Shown: positions 16,401 to 24,632, numbered from the stretch's first letter. The stretch: 27,639 nucleotides of DNA from a virus (IMGVR_UViG_3300025652_000411:1-27639); one strand, 5' to 3'. A program made the numbers and translations. The notes: a model not told the origin generated them from the sequence alone.

Positions 16401-19397
16401 GTCTGTTATTGGGTTTTTTAAATGTAAATAATAAAAGTCAATACCATTAACATCTATAAGTTCAATAAAACTAACTTCAAGCCAATCAGTTCTTATATTG
16501 CCACCGTCAAAAAATCTTAAAACTAAATTTTCTAAACCATCTAATGGAGGACAATTTTCATCATTTATCCATCTTGGTTTTCTTATTGCTAAAACTTTTT
16601 GGTCATCAACAGGTCTATAGCTTGCATCTGTAAAAACACCATTTAAAGTACCACTGCTTGAAGTAAGACCGTCTGCAGTACCAAGTTCGTCTCTTGTTTG
16701 TTTAATATAAAGTGGAGCTTCATTTTCAATGCCTAAAACTTTATATACAGCGCTTTCGCTTTGAACAAGACCAGCGTCTAATTGTTTTTTCAATACTAAA
16801 TAAGTTTCTTCTGTAATTTTATTTCTTTCAAACGAAGGAAAAGAAACCCAAGCATTACCATCTGAAGAGCTGTATATTCTGTCAACAGCTAGGTTGTAAT
16901 ACTCTGAAGAGTTTTCTTTTACAAAATATTTAAACTTATGAGCAAAAGAAGGTATTTCATTTTCAAGTTTAACATTTAATGAATTTTCATTATCAGCGCT
17001 ATATTTTTTAACTTTTACAGAAGCAGATTTACTTGTTAAGACTGGTGTTTGTCTACCAAACTCATCAGCATACACAACGCCTATTTGATAATTTCTTTGA
17101 GATTTTATAGATTTTTTATTGTTGTCTTTTAATTTTTTACAACTTATATTTGATATTTGACCGTCAAACCCTTCGCCTGCAACTGCGTTTGTTGACTGTA
17201 TATTAAATGCAGTGTTATCGCTAAAAAAATTGTCTTGAACTCCACCATTTGTTTGGCTTAAAGTTATTTTAAACTCATGATCACCATTAGAATCAAGTCC
17301 ACCAGCATCAGCTCTACCAAATTGACTGCTAGTTACCAAAGTTACTCTTAAATTACCTTGTGTTCTATTTTTAATTTTAAACTTAACAATATAAGTAGCA
17401 TCGTTTTCAAAAATTAAATTTTGAGAAATTTTATCATTTTTTGCAATACCTTTAGTTAATAATGGCTCAAATCCACCACCTAAAAAAACTCCAGTTTCAA
17501 ACGGTATAGGCTTCCAGCTACTATCTGCAACCCAGCCATCAAGATTGTTACTAGCTGTAGCGTTAAAAGCCGTTGCTAAATTGTTTTTCAACATTTCTGC
17601 TCCTACTTCTTTCCTGTCTTTAATAAGAATATTCATTTCAGGCTTAATAACACTACCACTATCGTTTTTTAAATCATAATTTTGCAAATAGTTGCCGTAA
17701 ACTACTCTATTACCAATAACACTTTGAGCTAAAGCTTTTCTAGGCACAGCGTCCCAAGGTCTTAGTATTTGGTTAGAAGGAATAATAGAGTATATATTTT
17801 CAGAGTTTATTTTATACTCGCCGTTAAAAAACAAACTATCATTTATAGTATTCCAAGAATTTACACCTGAAGCATCTATATCTCTTTGCGTAATATTGTC
17901 AACAGTATATATAACTGGAGAGTCAGATTCTTTATATAAAATATCTATTTGAACAACCTCACCAGGTATGTCGTAAGGTATAAAATCTTTTATTATTACT
18001 TCCTTAACAGTGTTTACCATACCAGAATTAAAACCTTGCAGTTGGTCATATAAAAAATCACCTGGTTTAAAAGCTATTGTAGAAAAAGGAGATATTGTAG
18101 AATATTCTCCATTTTTATATTTCCACCTAGTTGCAAATCTTACAAACTTTTCGGTAAATATAGTTGAATCTCCTTCCGGAAAAACATTATAAGCTAATGT
18201 CCCAGAAGGCGTGTTGGACATAGCTAGTATTTCAATGTTTAAGATATTAGTTCCTTGGCCAATTACTTTTGCTCTTACATGGTTATTTTCGGTAGTTGGT
18301 ATTATATTGTTACCAAGCAATACAACATCACCAGGGTTATAAATGCCTAATTGCATGAACGGATAAATTATAAGAATCGCGGTATCACCAACAGTTAAAC
18401 CATTAAAATTTGTTGAGCCAACAACTTGAGTGCCAGGTTTTATTTCATTTGTTATTATTATAGGAGCTTCTTTTGGTCCTTTTTTAATAACTAAAACATC
18501 TTCTTCCTTTACAAAGACATCGTCTGCTAGATCAATATTTCTTTCACTAACAACAAGCCTTGTGTTTTTGTTAAGATTTGTAGGCTCGGTACCAGCTATT
18601 GAGTTTGAAATGTTTATTTTTTTAGGCTCTGTATTGTTGTCTGTCCAGAACAACAAGTCGTCTACTATATTAATACCAGTTATTAATTTTTCGCTATCAA
18701 ATCTTAAAACTCTATTTTTAAATTGCCCACTAGCTATATCTAAATCGCCATAAGCACCTGGAACAGCCCAAGAAAATTCTAACCAACTCCATGTAGCAAG
18801 TCTAACGCTGTCAAAACTAACAATATTACTTAAGACTGTTATTTGTCTCCACTCATCTTCACCAGTAGTGTTAACAAATTTTATATACATGCCAGTTGAT
18901 AAATTTGTTGTAGAAGTTAATTCTACGGCAGTGTAGCCAGTAGCGACACTACCAGTCCAATCACCACTGTCTGGAGTAGGATGTTGTTCTAACCAAAAGT
19001 CTATAAAAACAGGTATTACCTCGTGAGCGTCTGCTGTCGTGTGTGTTGTTCTATATATAGCGTCTTTAAAAGTTTTTATTGGTGATCCTGGTGACCCTGG
19101 GTTTTGGTTCCAACCACTACCACCACTTGATACCAACCAGTATGCACAGTTATTTTTTTCATCAGCAATAGCACCAACACAAACCCCGCTGTCAGTAGAT
19201 AAATTTGTTATATTTTGATTATCCACACCAACTAAAGCAGTGTTACCTAATAAGTTTTGAACAGAGCCGACCGCATCTTCATCTGAAGTTGATACCTGTA
19301 TGTTATTGGCGTCAGTGTACTGTCCATTAGGAACTAGTCTTTCGTCAAGGTCTTTGTTCATTTTACCATCAACGAAATTGTGCTTAATCTCTGGCAT
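13425..19397 (-). CDS. Giant tail nozzle/stabilisation-type protein, 1990 aa
   Basis: The N-terminus (HNFVDGKMNKDLDERLVPNG, then an N-x-x-V-S-T-S run and VGSVQNLLGN) is the signature I associate with tail stabilisation/nozzle proteins of Crassvirales-like and marine podoviruses, which play the part of T7 gp12 or P22 gp10. A conserved C-terminal block near 1690-1800 contains NVLGQTIPF, YGISQNPESFA, GAILRLSMDGLTP and SDYGMKSWF. Between them is a long beta-rich body with a lectin-like insertion near 600-750. At 1990 residues it is more than twice the length of T7 gp12, so most of the extra mass is probably exposed on the tail. It starts 3 bases after the 288-residue connector gene and ends one base before the 545-residue gene. 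No signal peptide is present. The structural role is well supported by the ends and the position; the nozzle assignment is inferred. Confidence 0.75.
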   Translation of the reverse strand: MPEIKHNFVDGKMNKDLDERLVPNGQYTDANNIQVSTSDEDAVGSVQNLLGNTALVGVDNQNITNLSTDSGVCVGAIADEKNNCAYWLVSSGGSGWNQNPGSPGSPIKTFKDAIYRTTHTTADAHEVIPVFIDFWLEQHPTPDSGDWTGSVATGYTAVELTSTTNLSTGMYIKFVNTTGEDEWRQITVLSNIVSFDSVRLATWSWLEFSWAVPGAYGDLDIASGQFKNRVLRFDSEKLITGINIVDDLLFWTDNNTEPKKINISNSIAGTEPTNLNKNTRLVVSERNIDLADDVFVKEEDVLVIKKGPKEAPIIITNEIKPGTQVVGSTNFNGLTVGDTAILIIYPFMQLGIYNPGDVVLLGNNIIPTTENNHVRAKVIGQGTNILNIEILAMSNTPSGTLAYNVFPEGDSTIFTEKFVRFATRWKYKNGEYSTISPFSTIAFKPGDFLYDQLQGFNSGMVNTVKEVIIKDFIPYDIPGEVVQIDILYKESDSPVIYTVDNITQRDIDASGVNSWNTINDSLFFNGEYKINSENIYSIIPSNQILRPWDAVPRKALAQSVIGNRVVYGNYLQNYDLKNDSGSVIKPEMNILIKDRKEVGAEMLKNNLATAFNATASNNLDGWVADSSWKPIPFETGVFLGGGFEPLLTKGIAKNDKISQNLIFENDATYIVKFKIKNRTQGNLRVTLVTSSQFGRADAGGLDSNGDHEFKITLSQTNGGVQDNFFSDNTAFNIQSTNAVAGEGFDGQISNISCKKLKDNNKKSIKSQRNYQIGVVYADEFGRQTPVLTSKSASVKVKKYSADNENSLNVKLENEIPSFAHKFKYFVKENSSEYYNLAVDRIYSSSDGNAWVSFPSFERNKITEETYLVLKKQLDAGLVQSESAVYKVLGIENEAPLYIKQTRDELGTADGLTSSSGTLNGVFTDASYRPVDDQKVLAIRKPRWINDENCPPLDGLENLVLRFFDGGNIRTDWLEVSFIELIDVNGIDFYYLHLKNPITDADSSWIMSNNSFNTGVTVTAATSVFVDRPEFSGKFFVKLKLDNNLSQFVLAQAVITQASFAIAARSEAFYSSDDAIAGIGIGTATRYQKDSASGGSSGSNDVRLKVDDATPVAQGIGIIHGSIAHGGGTKYPWIGAAEGGYFWDTSGDSSFSTGRGVVKDIPGGAPGSDLYLVMSEYAVHKWGRLLKFLKYSTFTFQTIPDNNETRTDFFIDNVGYCGTQPLGNEDPNNGTFQDPGHWNHGYNIPTFNLSNASFTRRQDLDRVDPTAGQVGNGQFETNLPGRFGRGVFQATGSEIDQQGNADNFFTAGKFYMELSYAKIWAADTQANVALADIENASAYSTAWSVGSPNNDNHSAEQLFVSRLRTGSSFRFSGDATETVYKITKIKQERRYNHTPWPFAKGHLGNPAHEYPIAIAANPGSTSMNNPNNFYPGTTDLAPNRALFASDIRNDNEHLDGKIEMAVKDNGGELVFFSSTSSTNAPVTNHLSDGINGEYTINQELERFGYATNRRVTWIMEIENATTGATNTDGPGFSGNYQPLNTTSSNSSTEMDENTRQFIEFLEPSLDEENQIISSNPAVFETQPKTDEGLDIYYEASDFISVGDHGMQHELPWFNCYSFGNGVESNRIKDDFNQVFVDKNAIVSTTLQGEYNEEHRKYGLIYSGLYNSISGVNDTSQFIAAEKITKDINPEYGGIQKLYARNSDLLTLCEDKSLRILANKDAVFNADGNTNLTATENVLGQTIPFAGNYGISQNPESFAAYNYRVYFADKQRGAILRLSMDGLTPISDYGMKSWFKDNLKDATKVLGSYDNDKKEYNVTISNSSNYTVSFSESAKGWPSFKSFIPSQGLSVANNYYTFGIQDSTTNSKVWLHHKNTTHNNFYGAQYNSDVTLVLNDGADIIKTFKNLSYEGTQSKIPRNTDDTDNYYNIGSDIAGWEAQTIATDKQTGSINEFIEKEGKWFNFIKGDTTSLSNLDTSEFTVQGLGKITAEDI
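17150..17600 (-). other. Lectin/CBM-like jelly-roll insertion in the nozzle protein
   Basis: Residues of about 600-750 break the body of the nozzle with a stretch beginning NNLATAFNATASNNLDGW and ending GFDGQISNISCKKL. The opening (Asn/Asp and Trp around a disordered start), the YIVKFKIKNRTQG strand and the closing phrase of the type f-x-G-x-I-s-N-I-s are typical of jelly-roll carbohydrate-binding modules. This suggests a glycan-binding domain displayed on the tail. Assignment is by pattern only. Confidence 0.45.
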
Positions 19398-19400
19398 GTA

Positions 19401-20267
19401 TTAGTGTTTTATATGTTTAGACTTTCCTCTAAGTATTTGAGTTAATTCTTCTAATTTTAAATTTGATAATCTTAGTTTAGCTGTTCTTACAGCTGCAAAC
19501 TTATCTTTTTGAAATCTACGAACTATATATTCTTGCACATTTGCTTTAGTTGACATTATAGCGTATGCTATACACTTGTACATTGCCTCTTCAGCAAGCT
19601 TATGCACTTGCATTTCAGCATCTGTACCTAAGCTGTCACTTATATATTTTAAAGCTACAGTTTTTCCAGAAAGAAAAGAGCTAAAGTGTATTTTACCTGT
19701 AAGTTCATCTATATAAAAAGATCCATTATTTTGCGCGTGTTGAGGTTCTATACCATATCTTTGACCCTCAGCAACCCACTGTGTGTCGTCTTCATAATCA
19801 TCTGTTGTTGTTGATGAAGTATGTGCTTTGTAGGCAGTCCAAGTGTCAGAGTCTGTTGTTGTCAAATTATCACCTGTAAACTGATAAACTCCATCAGCGT
19901 TTTGAGTTATAGCTGTTGGGTTTGAAGTTTTAATAGCAGGGTATAACACATGTTCTATACCAGCTGAATCTGACCAGGTTAATTTAACATAATTTACATA
20001 GTCTTGTGGCAGTACCATTTGTAGTGTAGCTGGTACTTCTATTTCTTGTGACTTTGTAGATTTAAACGTGTCAAAAGAAAGTTCTTGCAAAGCCCTTTGA
20101 GCGTGAAAAGCAACATCAGTTCTTTTGATTTTTGATATTATTTTATCTTCACCAACATAAGCTATTATAAATTGATTAATAATATCATCTAAAGATGTAA
20201 ACTGGTAAGTACCAAAACTTGATCCTTCGTAATAACTTTTTTGTGTAGTTCCGTCTAATAATCCCAT
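19401..20267 (-). CDS. Head-tail connector (ring/adaptor) protein candidate, 288 aa
   Basis: A soluble protein with an N-terminal helical part (SLDDIINQFIIAYVGEDKII, then DVAFHAQRALQELSFD), a central beta part (QEIEVPATLQMVLPQDYVNY) and a C-terminal helical part (HKLAEEAMYKCIAYAIMST, then EYIVRRFQKDKFAAVRTAKL) ending in a basic tail. Helix, beta sandwich, helix order, size and placement between the other connector candidate and the nozzle fit the adaptor family that includes P22 gp4 and T7 gp11, which dock on the portal or hold the tail. I recall the sequence around residues 50-110 as widely shared by uncultured marine phages. The start lies 3 bases after the TAG of the preceding gene. Structural role likely; exact position in the tail uncertain. 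Confidence 0.65.
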   Translation of the reverse strand: MGLLDGTTQKSYYEGSSFGTYQFTSLDDIINQFIIAYVGEDKIISKIKRTDVAFHAQRALQELSFDTFKSTKSQEIEVPATLQMVLPQDYVNYVKLTWSDSAGIEHVLYPAIKTSNPTAITQNADGVYQFTGDNLTTTDSDTWTAYKAHTSSTTTDDYEDDTQWVAEGQRYGIEPQHAQNNGSFYIDELTGKIHFSSFLSGKTVALKYISDSLGTDAEMQVHKLAEEAMYKCIAYAIMSTKANVQEYIVRRFQKDKFAAVRTAKLRLSNLKLEELTQILRGKSKHIKH

Positions 20268-20270
20268 TTA

Positions 20271-20999
20271 CTATTGTTTTTGTTGATTAATTTTTGATGA
20301 TTCAGCGGTTGATGCTGTTTGTATAAGTAGGGTGTCTTTTATAGATATACCAGCTAGTTGTAATATTTTTGTTACTAAATTGTTTTCTTCAGACGCGTGT
20401 AGCTCAAAATCTTGTAAATCACTAGCGCTACCATTGTATAAAGCCTTATAATCACCGCTAACAGTGTAAGTCCATTTTACAGTTGCTGGTTTTTTAATAT
20501 AATTATGAGTTACATCTGCTGTTATACTACCTGCTGGAAAACATTTTATTTTAGAAACACCAGCTGCTGTTGGAGTTTCGTGAATATAAACAGGTCTTTT
20601 TGCTGTAGGGCTAGTTAATGGAGAGTTTTGTATATATTGAAGATCTTGTTTATTAATTTTTTCTATAACTACTTGAGGTGTTCCACCACTGTAGAAAACA
20701 GTTCCTAATCTATAAAGGTCCGAGGCTAGTGTACCGTTATTACTAGACATTGACACAGCGGTTTTAAATTTTTCAAAAACAGCTATTTTTTCATATAACA
20801 AGTTAATCATGTCAGAGTACTCGGTGCTATTACCAGATATTCTTCCAAACTGGTTCATATCATAGAAATATTGCTCAAATATATCCATCTGAGCTTGATT
20901 AGCAAATAAGTTAAATTCTTGAGGTGTTATATATCCTTTTTGCTCTTTGTTAGCTATTGCTAATACTTTTTGATATACGTCGTTTATAATTACTGCCAT
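20271..20999 (-). CDS. Virion connector/ring protein candidate, 242 aa
   Basis: The N-terminal 60 residues contain a helical phrase (DVYQKVLAIANKEQKGYITP, then FNLFANQAQMDIFEQYFYD) that I recognise from many marine phage structural operons. A beta-rich middle follows (YRLGTVFYSG, KRPVYIHE, KIKCFPAGS, KPATVKWTY), then a C-terminal helix (ASEENNLVTKILQLAGI) and a Gln/Lys-rich tail. Placement directly upstream of the other connector candidate suggests both are part of the ring stack below the portal. It is the only gene in the window that ends in TAG. Its leader carries a stable RNA hairpin just upstream of an A-rich stretch, so its expression may be set separately from the capsid gene. Function inferred from context. 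Confidence 0.65.
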   Translation of the reverse strand: MAVIINDVYQKVLAIANKEQKGYITPQEFNLFANQAQMDIFEQYFYDMNQFGRISGNSTEYSDMINLLYEKIAVFEKFKTAVSMSSNNGTLASDLYRLGTVFYSGGTPQVVIEKINKQDLQYIQNSPLTSPTAKRPVYIHETPTAAGVSKIKCFPAGSITADVTHNYIKKPATVKWTYTVSGDYKALYNGSASDLQDFELHASEENNLVTKILQLAGISIKDTLLIQTASTAESSKINQQKQ

Positions 21000-21010
21000 A
21001 TTTTTTTATT

Positions 21011-21047
21011 GTAGTTTGCGATCGCTCCGTAGAGCGACCGCTTCTAC
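21011..21047 (-). promoter_or_regulatory. UACG-loop RNA hairpin before the connector genes
   Basis: On the minus strand the RNA folds as GUAG, GCG and UCGCUC pairing with GAGCGA, CGC and CUAC around the tetraloop UACG closed by C-G. One G-U wobble and a small A/A internal loop interrupt it. The wobble pairs only in minus-strand RNA, which supports that orientation. No T-tract follows on the minus strand (the next bases are AATAAAAAAAT), so it is not a standard terminator. It may be an mRNA processing, stability or attenuation element. Confidence 0.6.
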
Positions 21048-21054
21048 AGTTTGA

Positions 21055-21873
21055 TTAATTTAATCGTTTTTCTATATTTGAATATATTTCCATACCTTCA
21101 TCAGTTTTAAACCAATGTGCTAAAGCAGTGTATGGATGCTCGTCAAATGGAACTGTCATTAGTTTTCTATCGTTAGATGCCCATAAAAAATTACGATTAT
21201 CTGGTGATAGTTTTAAAATTCCCATTTCAACAGCTTTTATACCATAGTTTCTAAGTTGAACGTTATCATCAGAAGCTAACTCTAAGAAAAGAACAGGATT
21301 GTTTTTAGCAAACAATAACAAATCTCTTTTAAGTTCTTTAGAACTCATCTTAGATACGCTAGAACCAACTTCAACACGCATAATTGCTTCAGCAATATCA
21401 ACATCAACTGTTTGGGCAATATTTAAAGCTTCTAACTGTAATTCTAACACTTCTAACTCGTCAGAAGCTTCAACTTCTGGTTTCCACTCTTCAAATAAAG
21501 TTTCTTTTTGTGGGTGGTATAAAGATAAAAGTTTTTGTAACGTTTGTTTGTTTCTTGGAACGTGTAAAGCACCGTTTCTAAATATAATATGTGCTAATCT
21601 TTGATCGCCTTTCATTTCGTCAACAAAGCAAGTTTTTTGATTTTCACAATATTTTAGTTCTCTTTCATAACCTAACTCTTCGTCAAAGAAATAAATACCA
21701 GCAGACTTTACCATGTAAGATAAAGGTTTTCTTTTTCTTGTTAAGTAATAAACTCTGTCTTTTATTTCCCAAGTTGGTTTTTTAGGTTCAACTTTTTTAG
21801 GTTTTGGTGTTTCAACAACTGGTGTTTCAACAACAGGTACCTCCACCTCTTGTGTTTTTTGTTTTTTTGCCAT
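21055..21873 (-). CDS. Conserved structural-operon protein, 272 aa, function unknown
   Basis: After MAKK comes a Lys/Pro/Val-rich low-complexity linker (to about residue 35) with a twice-repeated PVVETP phrase. The folded part starts near WEIKDRVYYL and contains GYERELKYCENQKTCFVDE, IIFRNGALHVPRNKQTLQKL and LYHPQKETLFEEW. The helical second half includes DVDIAEAIMRVEVGS, SKELKRDLLLFAKNNP and RKLMTVPFDEHPY. I recognise this as a protein repeatedly found next to capsid genes in uncultured marine phages, without a known function. It is the only gene lying between the capsid terminator and the connector hairpin, so its dose can differ from both sides. Head completion, assembly chaperone or minor capsid roles are all possible. 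No catalytic motif is visible. Confidence 0.7.
   Translation of the reverse strand: MAKKQKTQEVEVPVVETPVVETPKPKKVEPKKPTWEIKDRVYYLTRKRKPLSYMVKSAGIYFFDEELGYERELKYCENQKTCFVDEMKGDQRLAHIIFRNGALHVPRNKQTLQKLLSLYHPQKETLFEEWKPEVEASDELEVLELQLEALNIAQTVDVDIAEAIMRVEVGSSVSKMSSKELKRDLLLFAKNNPVLFLELASDDNVQLRNYGIKAVEMGILKLSPDNRNFLWASNDRKLMTVPFDEHPYTALAHWFKTDEGMEIYSNIEKRLN
21806..21835 (-). repeat. 15-bp tandem duplication in the Pro/Val linker
   Basis: Two adjacent 15-base units, 21806-21820 and 21821-21835, are identical except for the last base and encode the repeated V-E-T-P-V type phrase in the N-terminal linker of the 272-residue protein. The duplication keeps frame and lies in a part that looks disordered, consistent with replication slippage that is tolerated there. 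Confidence 0.7.
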
Positions 21874-21894
21874 AATATAATATATAATAAAATT
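21874..21894 (-). promoter_or_regulatory. A/T-only leader shared with the scaffold gene
   Basis: The bases directly before the ATG of the 272-residue gene read, in coding direction, TTATATATTATATTATGG. This is nearly the same as the leader of the scaffold gene (24633-24660), and both genes begin MAKK. There is no purine-rich Shine-Dalgarno motif. The shared leader may be a translation-enhancing element or carry a promoter; sequence alone cannot separate these. Confidence 0.35.
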
Positions 21895-21932
21895 AATAAA
21901 TAAAAGGACCGAGGCCGAAGCCCCGGTTCTTT
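21893..21932 (-). terminator. Rho-independent terminator after the capsid gene, UUCG loop
   Basis: Minus-strand RNA reads AAAG A ACCG G GGC, loop UUCG, then GCC U CGGU C CUUU and continues UAUUUAUU. Twelve of thirteen stem positions pair, including one G-U wobble that exists only in this orientation, with a single A/C mismatch. The C(UUCG)G tetraloop is exceptionally stable. The stem starts 14 bases after the capsid stop (21947) and runs into a T-rich tract. It probably ends most capsid transcripts, with readthrough serving the tail genes. Confidence 0.85.
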
Positions 21933-21946
21933 AGTATAAACAGTGC

Positions 21947-23428
21947 TTATTTCATTAACATGAAATTATTAGCACCTTGTGTAATTAAACATCTTTCAGT
22001 TAAGAAGTGTAATTGCATTGCATCTAAAGCAGATGTAGCAGCACCAACAGAACCAGTAACCCAAGACTTCATTCTTCGGTCGTCAGTTTGTGAAGCTCTA
22101 TATCTTACGTGTAAGAAAGGTCTCTTCATGCTTTGTCCAACAGTTTGATCATAAACTGAAGAAGTACCAGCAGGTATCATAACTCCTCTTAAAGCTTCAG
22201 TTGTAGCAGCAGCATTAATACCACCTCTAGTAGCTAAATCATTTAAGTATCTAAAGTCAGACTTGTAGAAGTCATAAGAACCTCTTCTGAAACCAGTGAA
22301 ACCTAAGTTTAATGCCATATCTTCAGAGTTGTTAAATACACCGTAAGACGTACCACCAGCACCGTAAGAATTCATTGAAGCTAACATATCGTCAATAGCT
22401 AAAGACGTGTTTCTGTTAACAAACATCATGTATTCTTCAATAGCACCTTGCTTATCAAACTCAGCTAAGATAGCATCAAATTCAGCTAAATCAGTAGCAG
22501 CGTTAACACCAGTAACACCAGTAGTAACGTTACCTCTTTGCTCAATAGCGTAGAATAAACCTTCAGTACCAGCATCTCCTTCTGGAGATAAACCTAATTC
22601 ACCATCAACATTTGTTGAGTTAGAACCTGGAACAGATTCAAGCATTGCCATTTCTAAGTAATCAGTAAATCTAGCTCTTGTGTCAGCCTCAGCCTTTAAG
22701 TACCATAAGTAACCTGATTGCCCGTTTTCAGCAGAAATTTCTACCCAACCAACTCTAGACGTATCAGAACCTGATACCTCGTAGTAGTCTTTCATAATAA
22801 TTGGCTTGTTAGTAAAAGTTTTAAAAGTAGGCTCGTTAGCTGTTCTAGCTGAAGAACCATCGTAGTTATCACCTTTCTTAAACTCAGAACCAATAACTAA
22901 TAATGTAGCAGCGCTAGCTGTTTCAGAGTGACCAGTTAAAACGTCTTCATCATAAGCTCTAAGACCAATAGCAGAGCCGTCAACAGCTACAACTAAGCAT
23001 CTTGAAACTTTACCAGCAGAAGCTAGTAAAACGATGTCATGATTTCTAACACCGTGACTAGCAACAGCAAAGCCGTCACCAGCAATGTTACCATCAATAT
23101 CAGTTACAACAGTAAATTTACCTTTTGCACCTGATGAACTTACGTTACCATCTAAATCGATAGTACCTTTAAGTGAAATATGTAATCTTGATTGTTCAGA
23201 CCAAACGACTCTATCAGACGTCATAGCCTCTTCCGCACCGACTTGATTAAGAAAACCAGAAATTGTACGAGGTCCAAAAACCTCAGCTTCTTTTTCCATC
23301 AATTCAGGCAGGTATTGTTGAGCCCAACCTTCAGTTGAGCTACTTGTAAAATCCACGTAGTTTGTAGATAATGCTACTTTCTGTGAAGAAGGAACACTAT
23401 TTAAACTACCTCCAGGAGTAATTGCCAT
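21947..23428 (-). CDS. Major capsid protein, HK97-type fold
   Basis: The 493-residue length, the position after portal and scaffold, and the sequence match the capsid proteins of uncultured marine podoviruses. Marks include an N-terminal arm with PGGSLNSVPSSQ, a helix with QQYLPELMEKEAEVFG, and a C-terminal block near 435-470 with MKRPFLHVRYRASQTDDRRM and SWVTGSVGA, ending in LHFLTERCLITQGANNF. The fold is inferred from family resemblance to HK97-type capsids. Residues of about 85-195 are beta-rich and acidic and may form an inserted surface domain. No prohead-protease target is obvious. The leader has no Shine-Dalgarno motif (AAATTTAAAATTACAAAATT before ATG), although this must be the most highly translated gene. 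A strong terminator follows. Confidence 0.9.
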   Translation of the reverse strand: MAITPGGSLNSVPSSQKVALSTNYVDFTSSSTEGWAQQYLPELMEKEAEVFGPRTISGFLNQVGAEEAMTSDRVVWSEQSRLHISLKGTIDLDGNVSSSGAKGKFTVVTDIDGNIAGDGFAVASHGVRNHDIVLLASAGKVSRCLVVAVDGSAIGLRAYDEDVLTGHSETASAATLLVIGSEFKKGDNYDGSSARTANEPTFKTFTNKPIIMKDYYEVSGSDTSRVGWVEISAENGQSGYLWYLKAEADTRARFTDYLEMAMLESVPGSNSTNVDGELGLSPEGDAGTEGLFYAIEQRGNVTTGVTGVNAATDLAEFDAILAEFDKQGAIEEYMMFVNRNTSLAIDDMLASMNSYGAGGTSYGVFNNSEDMALNLGFTGFRRGSYDFYKSDFRYLNDLATRGGINAAATTEALRGVMIPAGTSSVYDQTVGQSMKRPFLHVRYRASQTDDRRMKSWVTGSVGAATSALDAMQLHFLTERCLITQGANNFMLMK

Positions 23429-23453
23429 AATTTTGTAATTTTAAATTTGTTAT

Positions 23454-24632
23454 TTATTTATTTTTAATTTTAAACTTAAAAGTTGGAGAAGTGTCATCGT
23501 TAAGCACTCTTACTTTAGGGCCACTTGTGTTATCGTTAGAAAATGATTGCCTTGGATCCATACTTACGTTTTTAGCCTTAGCAACACTATCTTTCATAGC
23601 GTCAGCTTTTCCTTGTTCATAAAAGTGATTAGCAATAGCGTCGGGATTCATTGCTGTAAATAAAGATTTATGATAACCTTTAGCGTCTGACATTTCATTA
23701 TTTTCATTCAAGAACTTCTTGACAAAATTATTAATATCACCTTGGGTTTCTTTAACCTCATTAGCATTTTTCACATTAAACCTATACCTCTTATCTCCGA
23801 CGTTGTATTCAAAACCTTTGAATTTATCGTTAAAAACTTCTTTAGTTTTTAATTTAAAAGTGTTAGTTTGTTTTTCCGCTATTTTATTAGTCTCTTCCGA
23901 CTCTTTGTTGTATCTATTAAAGAAGTTTACAGCTTTTTGTTGTTCGGTAGTTAACCTAGAACCAGCTTTAATTTCTTCATAGTACTTAGACTTTTGCCCG
24001 TCTAGGTGGCTTTTAGCGTTGGCAACTTGCTCTTTTAACGCTATCTTTTTCTTTTTAATCTCTCTTTCTTCATGTTCATCTTCATCGTATAAAAATGAGT
24101 CTTCTATTAAAAAACTTATTTCATCGTCTGTCAAGTGAGATTTTGTTTGTTTGTAGTACTCTCTAAGAACTGTCATGTCATCGTAACTAGAGTAGTCTTG
24201 GTTAAGACGCACGTAATCTTCTAACGTACCACCGGTTTCTTCCATAAAATCTACAACTTTTTGTAAATTTTCAGGTATTGCTTTACCAGTTTCTTTAGCT
24301 TCTACTATTTCTTCTGCTAATTCTTCTACTTGCTCTTTAACTTCTTCTTCAGTAACTTCTTCTAATACTGGAGTTTCTTGTGTTTCAGTTTCCGGTTGTA
24401 CTTCTTCTTGTTTTTCTGTGGTGTTGGCATCTTCAACGAGCTCAACCACTCCGCTGTCGTCAGCGTTATCTTTTGTAACTTCTTCTTTAACTTCATCTTC
24501 TTTTGGTGTTGGTGGTTTGTCTAAATTTACTTTGACGACATTGTCATCTTGTTTTGTTTGTTTAAGATCAACTTTTACAACGTTGTCTTCAGTAGCCTTT
24601 TCTACTACTTCTTTTGTTTTCTTTTTTGCCAT
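23454..24632 (-). CDS. Scaffold-like head assembly protein, 392 aa
   Basis: The first 120 residues are low-complexity and strongly acidic, built of Glu, Asp, Val, Thr and Lys with a repeated NVVKV(D/N)L phrase near 18-38. A helical middle follows (residues of about 120-300, with VVDFMEETGGTLEDYVRLNQ, LREYYKQTKSHLTDDEISFL and LKEQVANAKSHLDGQKSKYY). The tail is basic and ends FKFKIKNK. An acidic disordered N-terminus, helical core and basic capsid-binding C-terminus, placed immediately before the capsid gene, are the usual marks of an internal scaffold. The family recurs in uncultured marine phages. The gene starts with an A/T-only leader shared with the 272-residue gene. A decoration or cleaved-scaffold function is the main alternative. 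No protease motif is present. Confidence 0.75.
   Translation of the reverse strand: MAKKKTKEVVEKATEDNVVKVDLKQTKQDDNVVKVNLDKPPTPKEDEVKEEVTKDNADDSGVVELVEDANTTEKQEEVQPETETQETPVLEEVTEEEVKEQVEELAEEIVEAKETGKAIPENLQKVVDFMEETGGTLEDYVRLNQDYSSYDDMTVLREYYKQTKSHLTDDEISFLIEDSFLYDEDEHEEREIKKKKIALKEQVANAKSHLDGQKSKYYEEIKAGSRLTTEQQKAVNFFNRYNKESEETNKIAEKQTNTFKLKTKEVFNDKFKGFEYNVGDKRYRFNVKNANEVKETQGDINNFVKKFLNENNEMSDAKGYHKSLFTAMNPDAIANHFYEQGKADAMKDSVAKAKNVSMDPRQSFSNDNTSGPKVRVLNDDTSPTFKFKIKNK

Noticed and set aside
18430-18753. Plus-strand open frame of 107 codons
   Set aside because: Antisense to the nozzle gene, with the same low-complexity hydrophobic composition; no supporting context.
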